Shown here piece by piece: positions 18,886 through 27,916 of a stretch of 64,000 bases of DNA (positions are counted from its first letter, which is position 1; every line of letters starts with the position of its first letter). The position numbers and the translations under genes are program-made. Source of the DNA: Elusimicrobiota bacterium (lineage in GTDB: Bacteria > Elusimicrobiota > Elusimicrobia > FEN-1173). The notes beneath the pieces were generated by a model. The model made no database searches and was not told the DNA's origin. It was given only the letters and a program-made list of their open reading frames with translations. The stretch covers positions 1,488,001-1,552,000 of the forward strand of contig JADKHR010000001.1 of the NCBI GenBank assembly GCA_016721625.1, given 5' to 3'.

Positions 18886-21302
18886 GGGTTTAACCCTCCC
18901 CGCCAGGCGGACTCAAGATCCTTGGTGGACCATGTCGATTTATTTCCGTTCAAGCCGACGATTTCAAGTTTCTTTATCGATTGAACTTCCCCCAGCTTTG
19001 ACATCCGGACCCCTTTCAAGACGGACAGGAATTCCCGTTGGGCGCGGGGGGCCACTTCGACCACAAACCGGCCGTTGGACTCGGAAAAGAGGACCTTGTC
19101 CGTTCGCCCTTCAGCGGCCAAGGACGAGTCCATGGGAACGCAGCGAAGGTCCACCCGCGCGCCCACACCGCCGCCGAACGCCATTTCAGCCAGGGTGACC
19201 CCAAGGCCTCCCTCCGAACAATCGTGACAGGACGCCACGAGCCCCTCCTGAATGGCCTGGGCCAGCTTTTCGTAGAGCGGCCACGTTTCCTTAGGATCCA
19301 GACGGGGGACAACGCCCCCCTGGGTGTCGAGATGAATTCCGTACCGCGATCCTCCGAGCTCGTCCCGGGTTTCGCCCAGCGCAAAGAGAAGGTTCCCTGG
19401 CTTCTTCAGGTCCATGGTCACGAGCTTGGACACGTCGTCCACCAGGGACAGGGCGGAGATGAGGAGCGTCGTCGGGATGGCGCGGCGGGACCCGCCCACC
19501 ACGAACTCGTTAAACAAACTGTCCTTGCCGGAAATGAACGGCGTCCCGTAGGCCAAGGCGATATCGTGGCAGGCCTGGGCGGAGCGGACGAGTTCCCCCA
19601 ATATTTCGGGCCGCCAGGGGTTTCCCCCGCAGAAATTATCCAAGATGGCGATGCGGTCCAACCGAGCGCCCACCGCCACGAGGTTCCGCACGGCTTCGTC
19701 GATGGCGGAGGCGGACATCCAGTAGGTGTCCCAACGGCTGTAATGGGGGTTCAGACCACAAGATAGCGCCACCCCCCGCCGTTCCCGGGGGTTGAGTTGC
19801 AACACCGCGGCATCGGACGGGCCTACGCCGGTGGGACCCACAAACGGTTTCAGCACCGTGCGGCCCTGAACTTCGTGGTCGTACTGGCGCACCACCCATT
19901 CTTTGGAAGCCACCGTGGGTTGAGCCAAAACGGCCAGCAGGCTGGATTCGAGCGCCGCGCTTTTCTTTTTAGCGGGCTCGGGAAAAACCTGAACGGCGGG
20001 CGGCGTCCAACGGGATTCCATGGAGCGTTTGGGAACGCCGTCGTGCAAAAACGCCATGGCCATGTCGACGAGCACCTCGTCTCCGTGTTTCACCCGCAGG
20101 CGTCCGTCGTTCGTGAACGTTCCGATATCGGAACAGTCCACGTCCTCATCGGCGAACAGCTTTTTAAGTTTTTCAAGCTTTTCCGGCGGGACCGCCAGCA
20201 CCATCCGTTCCTGGGACTCGGAAAGCCAAATTTCCCAGGGGGCGATGCCGTCGTATTTGAGCGGCACGCGTTCCAAGTTCACCTCGGCGCCGGTTTTCTC
20301 CCCCATCTCGCCCACGGCGGACGACAACCCACCCGCCCCGCAATCCGTAATGCCGCGGTAGAGCCCTTGATCCCGGGCGGCCAAGAGGACGTCCATCATT
20401 TTTTTCTGAACGATGGGGTTGCCGATTTGGACCACGCTGGAGGGGATCCCCGTGGTCAAGGTGTCCGAAGAAAAGGTCGCCCCGTGAATGCCGTCCCGGC
20501 CCACCCGACCCCCGGTCATAACGATTTTGTCCCCCGGTCGGACCTCTTTGGGAATAGTGGACTGGGGCATGAGGCCCAGGGTGCCGCAGAAAACCAAGGG
20601 GTTCTCTTTGAAATCCGCGTCAAACACCACGGCGCCGTTCACGGTGGGGATTCCCATGCGGTTCCCGTAATCCCGCACCCCCGCCACCACGCCCTGGACG
20701 ATGCGACGGGTGGAAAGGCCCGAACCCGTTTTTTTCTCCGCCCCTTCATCCAGCGGGCCGAAACAGAAAACGTCCGTGTTGGCGATGGGCTTGGCTCCGA
20801 GGCCGGCCCCCAACACGTCCCGGATCACCCCGCCCAAGCCGGTCCCGGCGCCGCCGTAGGGTTCCAGAGCCGAAGGATGGTTGTGGGTCTCCACCTTAAA
20901 CGCCAGGGCCTGGGGCCCGCCAACGTCACTCACGTTCGCGTCCACGATCCCCGCGTTGTCTTTGAATACCGACAAGCACCAGGGCTTCTTTAGCTGGTCC
21001 GTGACTTTGACGATGGTTTCTTTGAGAAGGTCCGCATACCGCCGCTCGAGTTTCACCCCGTGAGAGTCTTCTTCCATATGATGGATGGCGGCGCGAAAGG
21101 TTTTATGTTTGCAGTGCTCCGACCAAGTTTGGGCCAGGGTTTCCAGTTCCGGATCGGAGGGGCTTCGGCCCTGGGTCCGAAAATAGCTTTGGATGGCTCC
21201 CATCTCTTCGGCGTTCAAAGAGAGACCACGGTCTTTGCTGAGCCGCGTCAGGCCTTCCGCATCCAAAGAAAGAAAATCAACGGGTGAAATCACCGATGTC
21301 AC
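18882..21302 (-). CDS. purL: FGAM synthase large subunit PurL (small-type)
   Basis: PurL carries the ATP-dependent synthetase reaction that converts FGAR to FGAM in complex with PurS and PurQ. The 806-residue length is that of the small PurL type. Motifs include LAQTWSEHCKHKTF, FKVETHNHPSALEPYGGAGTG, SDTLTTGIPSSVVQIG and DCGAGGLSSAVGEMG. I chose the GTG at 21302, which overlaps the purS stop (GTGA), over the ATG at 21350 inside purS. The protein then begins VTSVISPVDFLSLDAEGL. The gene overlaps purQ at its end. Confidence 0.95.
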   Translation of the reverse strand: MTSVISPVDFLSLDAEGLTRLSKDRGLSLNAEEMGAIQSYFRTQGRSPSDPELETLAQTWSEHCKHKTFRAAIHHMEEDSHGVKLERRYADLLKETIVKVTDQLKKPWCLSVFKDNAGIVDANVSDVGGPQALAFKVETHNHPSALEPYGGAGTGLGGVIRDVLGAGLGAKPIANTDVFCFGPLDEGAEKKTGSGLSTRRIVQGVVAGVRDYGNRMGIPTVNGAVVFDADFKENPLVFCGTLGLMPQSTIPKEVRPGDKIVMTGGRVGRDGIHGATFSSDTLTTGIPSSVVQIGNPIVQKKMMDVLLAARDQGLYRGITDCGAGGLSSAVGEMGEKTGAEVNLERVPLKYDGIAPWEIWLSESQERMVLAVPPEKLEKLKKLFADEDVDCSDIGTFTNDGRLRVKHGDEVLVDMAMAFLHDGVPKRSMESRWTPPAVQVFPEPAKKKSAALESSLLAVLAQPTVASKEWVVRQYDHEVQGRTVLKPFVGPTGVGPSDAAVLQLNPRERRGVALSCGLNPHYSRWDTYWMSASAIDEAVRNLVAVGARLDRIAILDNFCGGNPWRPEILGELVRSAQACHDIALAYGTPFISGKDSLFNEFVVGGSRRAIPTTLLISALSLVDDVSKLVTMDLKKPGNLLFALGETRDELGGSRYGIHLDTQGGVVPRLDPKETWPLYEKLAQAIQEGLVASCHDCSEGGLGVTLAEMAFGGGVGARVDLRCVPMDSSLAAEGRTDKVLFSESNGRFVVEVAPRAQREFLSVLKGVRMSKLGEVQSIKKLEIVGLNGNKSTWSTKDLESAWRGGLNP

Positions 21303-21760
21303 AGGACCTCCACGGACTGAACCAGCGCGTTCATCAAATGTTCCTCGCAAAATTGTCGGATGGCCTTGGGGGTCGGATCGCCCATAAAATCGAACACCTG
21401 CCCCGATCTTACCCCCGCCAAACCTTGGACCCCCAGGTCCGCCGCCGCCAAACGCACCGTGTCGGCCACCGGATCCGACACCCCCTTCTTGAGCCAGATT
21501 TCCGCCAGACGCCCCCCTTTGGGCCGCGCCACATGGTCCGCCGGGAACACGCCCGCTTCCTGGGTCACGGGGTCCACGAGAAGGCGATCGGCCAACCGGC
21601 GGGCGTTCGCTTCATCGATCTCTCCCGAGATTTCATAGGCTTGCCCCACACGGACGTGGTGGACCCCTTTAAGGCGCGCCATCCGCCATTCCTTTTTGAT
21701 GCCCTCTCCCCGATGATCCACGAAAGCCGGTTTCATGTGCACCAACACGCGCCAGTTCAT
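21299..21760 (-). CDS. purS: PurS with two tandem PurS-like domains
   Basis: PurS is the small bridging subunit of the PurS-PurL-PurQ complex and is normally about 80 residues. This protein has 153. The first half (about 1-75) reads MNWRVLVHMKPAFVDHRGEG, then VRVGQAYEISGEIDE and LADRLLVDPVTQEA, the usual PurS layout. The second half repeats it with EIWLKKGVSDPVADTV, VRSGQVFDFMGD and CEEHLMNALVQSVEV. Normal PurS forms dimers, so a fused pair may act as a built-in dimer. It sits between purC and purL in the expected place, which supports the identity. Confidence 0.88.
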   Translation of the reverse strand: MNWRVLVHMKPAFVDHRGEGIKKEWRMARLKGVHHVRVGQAYEISGEIDEANARRLADRLLVDPVTQEAGVFPADHVARPKGGRLAEIWLKKGVSDPVADTVRLAAADLGVQGLAGVRSGQVFDFMGDPTPKAIRQFCEEHLMNALVQSVEVL

Positions 21761-21788
21761 TTTGACCCCTGCGTCAAAGCCTTGGACC

Positions 21789-22679
21789 TCACAGGAAATG
21801 TTTCCCCGTCAACCGTTCGTAGGCGGCGATGTATTTCTCCCGGGTTTTTTGAACGACTTCCGCGGGCAAGGCGGGAACCGGCGGCTTTCGGTTCCATTTG
21901 ATCTTGTTCAGATAATCCCGCACGATCTGCTTATCGAAGGAGTCCTGGGATCGGCCCCGAATGTAATTGGCGCGGTCCCAGAAACGGGAAGAGTCGGGGG
22001 TCAAGGCTTCATCAATCAGAATGATTTTTCCGTCCAACTCCCCGAACTCGAATTTCGTGTCGGCAAGATAGAACCCCCGGGCTTCCGCGTAAAAAGACGC
22101 GGTTTTAAAAATCGTCAGGCTCAGTTGACGAAGTTTCGCCGCCAAGGGTTGACCCACGCGGGCCGCCATCTCCTCGAAGGAGATATTCTGGTCGTGTTCG
22201 CCGTCAGGCGCCTTGGTGGCCGGGGTAAAAATCGGTTCCGGAAGCTTGGCCGATTCCACGAGACCCGCCGGAAGCTGGACCCCGCACACCGCGCCCCCCT
22301 CCTGATACTCCTTCCAGCCGGAACCCGCCAGAAACCCCCGGACCACGCATTCGATGTCCACCCGCTTGGCCTTCTTCACGAGCACCGAGCGGCCCTCCAG
22401 CCCCGCGCTGTGACGCCGAACGTCCTCGGGAAAATCGGCCACGGAGGTTGCCACCAAATGGTTCGGGCAGACGTCCTTCAATTTCTCAAACCAGAAGTTG
22501 GACATTTGGCAGAGGATCTTGCCCTTGTCCGGAACCGGCGTGGGCAGGACGAAGTCGTAGGCGGAAATCCGATCCGTCGCGACGATAAGAAGCTGATCGC
22601 CCAAATCATATACATCGCGCACTTTGCCTTTCGTCCATAGTTTAAATGGAAGATTCATTGAATCGGTCTTATGAGTCAT
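21789..22679 (-). CDS. purC: Phosphoribosylaminoimidazole-succinocarboxamide synthase
   Basis: PurC condenses CAIR with aspartate to SAICAR. The protein, 296 residues from the chosen start, has the SAICAR synthetase core: WTKGKVRDVYDLGDQLLIVA, DRISAYDFVLPTPVPDKG, ECVVRGFLAGSGWKEY and LTPDSSRFWD. The length is that of the longer, eukaryote/actinobacterial-like type rather than the 240-residue E. coli type. ATG 22679 (MTHKTDSMNLPF) has GGGAG eight bases upstream, so it is preferred over the open frame reaching 22742. It is the first gene of the purine operon. Confidence 0.95.
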   Translation of the reverse strand: MTHKTDSMNLPFKLWTKGKVRDVYDLGDQLLIVATDRISAYDFVLPTPVPDKGKILCQMSNFWFEKLKDVCPNHLVATSVADFPEDVRRHSAGLEGRSVLVKKAKRVDIECVVRGFLAGSGWKEYQEGGAVCGVQLPAGLVESAKLPEPIFTPATKAPDGEHDQNISFEEMAARVGQPLAAKLRQLSLTIFKTASFYAEARGFYLADTKFEFGELDGKIILIDEALTPDSSRFWDRANYIRGRSQDSFDKQIVRDYLNKIKWNRKPPVPALPAEVVQKTREKYIAAYERLTGKHFL

Positions 22680-22821
22680 CACTTTTCTCCCGGTCATTTT
22701 GTCATGCCAACCCAGACACATTATTTTTGAACGTGAAGCCAATTCACAAATTTGAGACCCTATGTTCTGCGCGAGCGGATTCGTTCTTTAAACCCAACGA
22801 CTTCCCTCGCCCTAAGGCACG

Positions 22822-23337
22822 TCAGGGTTTAAACCCAATGCGAGGAGTGGATGGTATTGGCTCGACCAGTTCTTTAAGAACATCCAGGATCGACTGAATA
22901 TCTTTGTCGTGCCCGGCATATTTTCTCTCCAGGGCCTCCAGACGGCGACTTAACTCCTTACTCGTCCACGAGAGCTGTCGGAGGCGGACAAAAGCCCTCA
23001 TGACTTGGATATTGACCTCCACCGCACGCCGGCTCCTCAGGACACTCGAAAGCATCGCGACCCCGTAGTCGGTAAAAACCTGCGGCGTACGCGCGGAATG
23101 TTTTTGAGTTTTGAACCGGTCACAATTTGTGACCAGTTCCCGCGTTTCTGCCACTGTTAAACGAAAGCAAAACCCCTGCGGGAAGCGATCATGGTTTCTT
23201 TGAACGGCCTGATTGAGCGCTTTGACCGGAACCCCATAGAGGTCGGCGAGGTCTCGATCGATCATCACCCGAACCCCTCGGAAAATAAAAAGACGGTCTT
23301 CGATCTCTTTCGGAGTCAACGCGTTCACCTGTTTCAT
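22822..23337 (-). CDS. ORF6N-domain DNA-binding protein
   Basis: The 171-residue protein has an N-terminal ORF6N domain (about 1-115) with [32 protein letters not shown] and [16 protein letters not shown], followed by a helical tail likely to form a coiled coil. ORF6N and the related KilA-N proteins are DNA-binding modules common in phages and in host genomes. Here the gene overlaps the guaA stop (ATGA at 23337), so it appears to be co-transcribed with guaA. That is unusual for a phage-type gene and suggests a resident regulator. Its target is unknown. The gene itself contains a palindrome similar to one upstream of guaA. Confidence 0.85.
   Translation of the reverse strand: MKQVNALTPKEIEDRLFIFRGVRVMIDRDLADLYGVPVKALNQAVQRNHDRFPQGFCFRLTVAETRELVTNCDRFKTQKHSARTPQVFTDYGVAMLSSVLRSRRAVEVNIQVMRAFVRLRQLSWTSKELSRRLEALERKYAGHDKDIQSILDVLKELVEPIPSTPRIGFKP
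23118..23134. repeat. Palindrome TCACA-N3-TGTGA inside ORF6N gene
   Basis: GGTCACAA and TTGTGACC are perfect 8-base inverted arms around one central base. The core TCACA-N3-TGTGA and the flanks GAACCGGT and CCA are shared with the palindrome ahead of guaA. It encodes LVTNCD in the ORF6N protein, so protein constraint could explain it. Confidence 0.5.
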
Positions 23338-24860
23338 TCCCATTCAATGGTGGCCGGAGGTTTTGAAGAAATATCGTAAACCACCCGATTGATCCCCCGC
23401 ACCTCATTAATGATCCGAGTGGAAATTTTGGCCAGCACGTCGTAGGGCAACCGGGCCCAGTCGGCGGTCATGGCGTCCACGGAGTTGACGGCCCGGAGCG
23501 CCACGGCGTTTTGGTAGGTGCGCTCGTCCCCCATGACGCCCACGCTGTTCACCGGAAGGAACACGGTGAAGGCCTGCCAGAGTTTATCGTAAAGGCCCGC
23601 CGCGCGGATTTCCTCTTCGACGATGTAATCCGATTCCCGCGCCATGCGCAATTTTTCTTCGGTAATATCGCCCAAAACTCGAACGGCCAAACCAGGACCC
23701 GGGAACGGTTGGCGGAAAAGAATTTCGTCGGGCAGGCCTAACTCTTTGCCCAGGGCCCGAACTTCGTCTTTAAAGAGGAACCTCAGGGGCTCCACCAGCG
23801 ACATTTTCATTTTGGCCGGCAGTCCCCCCACGTTGTGGTGAGTTTTGATCACGGCCGACGGGCCTTTAACCGAAACGCTTTCGATGACGTCCGGGTACAA
23901 AGTCCCCTGGGCCAGAAACTTCACCCCCTTGAATTTCTTGGCGTGTTCCTGAAAGACCTCAATGAACTCGTGGCCGATGATTTTACGTTTCCGTTCGGGG
24001 TCCGTAACCCCTTTGAGTTTCTTGAGGAAACGTTTCCGGGAGTCCACGATGTGGGTCGCGTAACCTTGGGCCTTCCCGAACACCTTCCGAACCCTTTCTT
24101 CCTCCCCCGCGCGGAGGAGACCGTTGTTGACGAAGACGCAAATGAGCTGTTTTCCTAGAGCTTTGTGGAGGAGCGCGGCCGCCACGGAAGAATCCACCCC
24201 GCCGGAAAGACCCAGAATCACTTTTTCCTTCCCCACCTGTTCCCGAACGATTTTCGTCTGTTCTTCGGCGAAGGACGCCATGGTCCAATCCGCCTTCAAC
24301 CCGCACACCCGGAAAAGAAAGTTGGCCAGGAGCTCTTTTCCCTTGGGCGTGTGATGAACTTCCGGATGGAACTGGACGGCGAAAAAGTTCCGTTCCGCGT
24401 GGTGGATGGCCGCGTAGGGCGCGTTGGCCGTTTTGGCCACGATCGAAAAACCTGTGGGGAGATGTTCCGCATGGTCCCCATGGCTCATCCAGACGGGGAG
24501 CCTTCGCTCCAGTCCCTGGAAAAGCGCATTGTCCGTTTCCACGGCAATATCCGCCGGTCCATATTCCCGCCGGGGCGCCCGGGCCACTTTCCCGCCGAAA
24601 TGCGTCACCATCACTTGAAGGCCGTAACAAATCCCCAGGATCGGCACGCCCAAGTCAAATATTTTTGGGTCCGGTTTCGGAGCCTTTTTGTCATAGACAC
24701 TGGAAGGCCCCCCGGACAGGATCAACCCCTTGGGGTTGGACGCCCGGATTTTTTCCGCCGAATAATTGAACGGGTGGATCTCACAAAACACATGGGCCTC
24801 CCGAACCCGGCGGGCAATCAATTGCGTGTATTGGGAACCGAAATCAAGGATGATGATCAC
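23334..24860 (-). CDS. guaA: GMP synthase (glutamine-hydrolysing)
   Basis: GuaA converts XMP to GMP with ATP and glutamine. The 508-residue protein is full length. The amidotransferase domain has Cys78 in [10 protein letters not shown] and the His/Glu pair in [11 protein letters not shown]. The ATP pyrophosphatase domain has the P-loop [14 protein letters not shown]. The C-terminal dimerisation domain ends [18 protein letters not shown]. The start is GTG 24860 (reading [13 protein letters not shown]) with AGGA seven bases upstream. It is followed with ATGA overlap by the ORF6N gene and lies downstream of the methyltransferase, DUF6941 and guaB3-type genes on the same strand. Confidence 0.97.
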   Translation of the reverse strand: MIIILDFGSQYTQLIARRVREAHVFCEIHPFNYSAEKIRASNPKGLILSGGPSSVYDKKAPKPDPKIFDLGVPILGICYGLQVMVTHFGGKVARAPRREYGPADIAVETDNALFQGLERRLPVWMSHGDHAEHLPTGFSIVAKTANAPYAAIHHAERNFFAVQFHPEVHHTPKGKELLANFLFRVCGLKADWTMASFAEEQTKIVREQVGKEKVILGLSGGVDSSVAAALLHKALGKQLICVFVNNGLLRAGEEERVRKVFGKAQGYATHIVDSRKRFLKKLKGVTDPERKRKIIGHEFIEVFQEHAKKFKGVKFLAQGTLYPDVIESVSVKGPSAVIKTHHNVGGLPAKMKMSLVEPLRFLFKDEVRALGKELGLPDEILFRQPFPGPGLAVRVLGDITEEKLRMARESDYIVEEEIRAAGLYDKLWQAFTVFLPVNSVGVMGDERTYQNAVALRAVNSVDAMTADWARLPYDVLAKISTRIINEVRGINRVVYDISSKPPATIEWE

Positions 24861-24890
24861 AAAAGATCCTTTGATGCGAGTTTATGAACC

Positions 24891-24911
24891 GGTATCACAA
24901 CCTGTGATACC
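24891..24911. promoter_or_regulatory. Operator-like palindrome upstream of guaA
   Basis: Perfect 9-base inverted arms GGTATCACA and TGTGATACC surround ACC, 31 bases upstream of the guaA start codon. There is no T-run on either side, so it is not a typical terminator. The core TCACA-N3-TGTGA and the flanking GAACCGGT also occur in the ORF6N gene at 23113-23135. A dimeric regulator site is the likeliest reading. Confidence 0.55.
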
Positions 24912-24933
24912 AACGATGTGGCCCCCCTATTCT

Positions 24934-26184
24934 CTACTTCTGGAACAGCACGATGCGGTTGGTGTTGGTGCCTTTGCCGTTGTTGTGGACGCCCCAAATG
25001 TTGGAGGTTTTGGTGAAACGTTGGCTATTGATCAAAACTCCGGCGAATTGGAAACCGGCCGCCGCGCCGAGGGGGACCACGGACTGTTCCAACTGCAAAG
25101 AGCCGCCGTGGACTTCTCCCACCTCAAAGGCCACCCAGCCGCCGGGGCGAACCACGCGATACAGCTCCTGAAAAACGTCGCCCATGGCTCGGGCCCAGTC
25201 TTCCAACTTCCGATGCATGGTCAGGCGGCGGGCCGCGTCTTCCATGGAAATGCCGTTGAACCAGAAACGGAGCCAGTTGTCCTGGGCGTATTGGACCACG
25301 TCCAGAAACGGGGGAGACGTCACGATCAATTGAACCGAACCGTCCTCGAGCATGGGCGTCCAACCGGCGTCTTCGCTCAAAAATTGGCCGTGGATTCCGG
25401 CATAGCGAAGACGGAAGGCCTCCTCCAGGGAGACGTCCGAAAGCAAACTCTTGGACTTCTTTAAAATGATCTGAACCACGTCCCGGGGTTCCGGGGTCTG
25501 TTTCAACCGGGCATTAATTTTCAGCTGGCTTTCCGGCGATGCCGCCTGGTTGGGCGGAAGAGAATAGACGGAAAAAAAACCCTTCGAGTGGCCGGTCAAT
25601 CGGTTCGTGGCCACCATGCGGATCCAATGGTCCAGATCGTCCGCCTTGCCCGCTCCTCGGCGTTCCTCCAAATAGGTTTTCAGACCGACGATTTCCGACT
25701 CCGTGGTTGGATGGTAAAACATGGAAAGGTCCCGGTCGGCCTTTCGACTTTTCGTCAGGTCCATGGAGCAAAGTCGTTTTTCCAACTCCCCCAGATCCGG
25801 GATGAAAAAACGCGGCCGGGCCAGGAGCGCGCCCAGAGGGTTGACGTCGTTTAAGATGACGCGACGGCCCAAAAGACCGGCTTCGATCCCCGTGGTCCCG
25901 CGCCCCGAGAAAGGGTCGTACACCACGTCGCCCGCCCGGGTTAACCGCTCGATGAAATAACGCGGGAGCTGGGGCTTAAAACAAGCCCGATAGGACACTT
26001 CCTGAAGAGAACTGGCCTGCCGCTGGCGGGCCGTCCAAAACTCCGCGGTCGCCCGGAACCCCCGGGCCCCCCCCAACTCCATGGAATCCCAAAGAACGTC
26101 CGGAGAATCCACCCACCCCGGGCGGGGAATTTGGGACGTCCCGATGGAGACAACGGGAGGCGGTAGCGCGAGAACGGGAGACAT
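24934..26184 (-). CDS. Orphan DNA methyltransferase (N4-cytosine/N6-adenine type)
   Basis: The 416-residue protein has the two hallmarks of amino-group DNA methyltransferases. The AdoMet site is VVYDPFSGRGTTGIEAGLLG near residue 88, and the catalytic motif is TSPPF near residue 287. The AdoMet motif precedes the catalytic motif, the reverse of the beta class. SPPF/Y in such proteins often goes with N4-cytosine methylation, but the base and site cannot be read from sequence. No restriction enzyme gene is nearby, so it is an orphan. It starts immediately after the DUF6941 stop and lies between guaB3-type and guaA genes. Confidence 0.85.
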   Translation of the reverse strand: MSPVLALPPPVVSIGTSQIPRPGWVDSPDVLWDSMELGGARGFRATAEFWTARQRQASSLQEVSYRACFKPQLPRYFIERLTRAGDVVYDPFSGRGTTGIEAGLLGRRVILNDVNPLGALLARPRFFIPDLGELEKRLCSMDLTKSRKADRDLSMFYHPTTESEIVGLKTYLEERRGAGKADDLDHWIRMVATNRLTGHSKGFFSVYSLPPNQAASPESQLKINARLKQTPEPRDVVQIILKKSKSLLSDVSLEEAFRLRYAGIHGQFLSEDAGWTPMLEDGSVQLIVTSPPFLDVVQYAQDNWLRFWFNGISMEDAARRLTMHRKLEDWARAMGDVFQELYRVVRPGGWVAFEVGEVHGGSLQLEQSVVPLGAAAGFQFAGVLINSQRFTKTSNIWGVHNNGKGTNTNRIVLFQK

Positions 26185-26601
26185 TTACGGCGTGGGTCTT
26201 TCCGAGGGGGCGGGAACCGCCCGAACGTAGAGAGGAAGCGACCCTTCCTGCCGACCGTCCACGGCGAGGTCAATGGAATATCGGCCGAATTTCTCAAAGC
26301 GCAACTGCTGGAAATTTAGGATCAGGTTGGCCACCGCGGATTCGTCCCCTTCCGTGGGGCGAATGTCGATGGACGTCTCAAAAGCAGGAACGTTGGACCG
26401 ACCGTCTTCATCCACCACGTTCACTTTGATCCGATGAGGCCCGGCCTCGATCCGTTTAAAGCGGATTCGAAGCGCCACGGCGCAGGACGGGTGGGCCAGG
26501 GGCAACTGGGACGCCAGGATAACGTCAAAAGCCCCCAAGAGATTCAGCTTCCCGCCCCCCTCCGTCGCCGCGTCGCAAAGAGCAAACACCTCGATATTCA
26601 T
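26185..26601 (-). CDS. DUF6941-family protein
   Basis: The 138-residue protein opens MNIEVFALCDAATEGGGKLN and continues LLGAFDVI, matching the DUF6941 family of uncharacterised small bacterial proteins. The sequence looks all-beta, with alternating hydrophobic strands and no signal peptide or membrane segment. No catalytic motif is visible. Its stop abuts the methyltransferase start, and it follows the guaB3-type gene by about 23 bases, so it is probably co-transcribed. I do not know a function. Confidence 0.75.
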   Translation of the reverse strand: MNIEVFALCDAATEGGGKLNLLGAFDVILASQLPLAHPSCAVALRIRFKRIEAGPHRIKVNVVDEDGRSNVPAFETSIDIRPTEGDESAVANLILNFQQLRFEKFGRYSIDLAVDGRQEGSLPLYVRAVPAPSERPTP

Positions 26602-26624
26602 GGGATTATCCGGGCCGACCCGCC

Positions 26625-27788
26625 CTATTTTTTCCCCATGCCGACTTTTTGGGCCTGTTGGAAGAGTTTGCCCTCGTGTTTGATTTCGGGGGCGATGATG
26701 ATTTCGGTGAGTTGGAACTCTTTCATGTTGGTGGCCCCCACGGCGCCCATGCAGGTGCGGATGGCGCCGACGAAGTTTTGGGTTCCGTCGTCCAGGGAGG
26801 CGGGGCCGAAGAGAATCTGCTTCAAGGTCCCCACGGTCCCCACCCGAACGCGGGTGCCACGTGGGAGGTTGTGGTGGGGCGTGGCCATGCCCCAGTGGAA
26901 ACCCCGGCCGGGAGCCTCTTCCGCCCGGGCGAACACAGAGCCCACCATGACGGCGTCGGCGCCGGAGGCGAAGGCCTTGCAGACGTCGCCGCCCGTGGTC
27001 ATGCCCCCGTCCGTGATGATGGACACGTAGCGGCCGGTTTTTTTATAAAAGAAATCCCGCGCGGCGGCGCAGTCCACGGTGGCGGTCACCTGGGGAACGC
27101 CCAGGCCCAAAACCCCGCGGCTGGTGCAGGCGGCGCCGGGTCCGACGCCGACCAGGAGGGCGGCGGCGCCCGTTTCCATCAGTTCCAGGGCGGCGCTGTA
27201 GGTGACCACGTTTCCGATGATCACGGGGATCTTCATGCGCTCGCAAAATTTCCCCAAATCCACCACGGGCCCTTTGGAGGATTTAAAGCGCGCGGTCGTC
27301 ACCGTGCCTTGAACGATGAACAGGTCGGCCCCGGCGTCGGCGGCGATTTTACCCACCCGTTCGGCGTTCTGGGGAATGGAAGAAACGGCGCAGGAGGCTC
27401 CCCCGGCCTTGATCTCTTTGACCCGCTGGGCCACCAGCTTCTCTTTGATGGGTTCCTTATAAATTTCCTGCACCAGCTTGGTGGCGGCTTCGGGAGTCGC
27501 CTCGGCGATCTTTTTGAACAGGGGCTGGGGTTTTTCGTAACGGGTTTGAACGCCGTCCAGGTTAAGGACGCCCAAGCCGCCCAGACGGCCCATGGCGATG
27601 GCGAACTCCACGTCCACGACGCCGTCCATGGCGCTGGCCAATATGGGAACCTGCAGTTTAACGGGACCGATGCGCGTGGAGACGTCCGTGTCCTCGGGGT
27701 TCACCGTGACGGTGCCCGGGACCAGCGCGACTTCGTCAAATCCATAGGCCCGGCGGGCCTCCCGATCACGACCAATAAAGAATGCCAT
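26625..27788 (-). CDS. guaB3: IMP dehydrogenase family protein, GuaB3 type
   Basis: This 387-residue protein belongs to the GuaB3 group, which lacks the CBS pair of ordinary IMP dehydrogenase. It begins with the group signature [14 protein letters not shown] and [19 protein letters not shown]. The catalytic Cys loop is [19 protein letters not shown] and the phosphate site is [22 protein letters not shown] dehydrogenase oxidises IMP to XMP, the substrate of GuaA, and a cyanobacterial GuaB3 has been reported to have this activity. Location three genes upstream of guaA on the same strand supports an XMP-forming role here. AAAAGGAG lies eight to nine bases before the ATG. Confidence 0.9.
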   Translation of the reverse strand: MAFFIGRDREARRAYGFDEVALVPGTVTVNPEDTDVSTRIGPVKLQVPILASAMDGVVDVEFAIAMGRLGGLGVLNLDGVQTRYEKPQPLFKKIAEATPEAATKLVQEIYKEPIKEKLVAQRVKEIKAGGASCAVSSIPQNAERVGKIAADAGADLFIVQGTVTTARFKSSKGPVVDLGKFCERMKIPVIIGNVVTYSAALELMETGAAALLVGVGPGAACTSRGVLGLGVPQVTATVDCAAARDFFYKKTGRYVSIITDGGMTTGGDVCKAFASGADAVMVGSVFARAEEAPGRGFHWGMATPHHNLPRGTRVRVGTVGTLKQILFGPASLDDGTQNFVGAIRTCMGAVGATNMKEFQLTEIIIAPEIKHEGKLFQQAQKVGMGKK

Positions 27789-27916
27789 AGGTGCGTCTCC
27801 TTTTAATGAGTCCTTGTAATGGGTTCGGGGTCACCGTTCCAACGGAAAAACCATTGATGCGGCCCGTCCCGCCGTTTTTTCGTAGGACAAAACGGGGCCG
27901 CCAATTCTCTGTCAAC

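Noticed and set aside
22680..22821. Purine riboswitch or PurR box before purC
   Set aside because: No aptamer core or clear operator was seen. Only a 12-base palindrome GGGTTTAAACCC at the end of the ORF6N gene is present.
22822..23337. ORF6N gene as evidence of a prophage
   Set aside because: No other phage gene, integrase or attachment repeat is nearby, and the gene is coupled to guaA.
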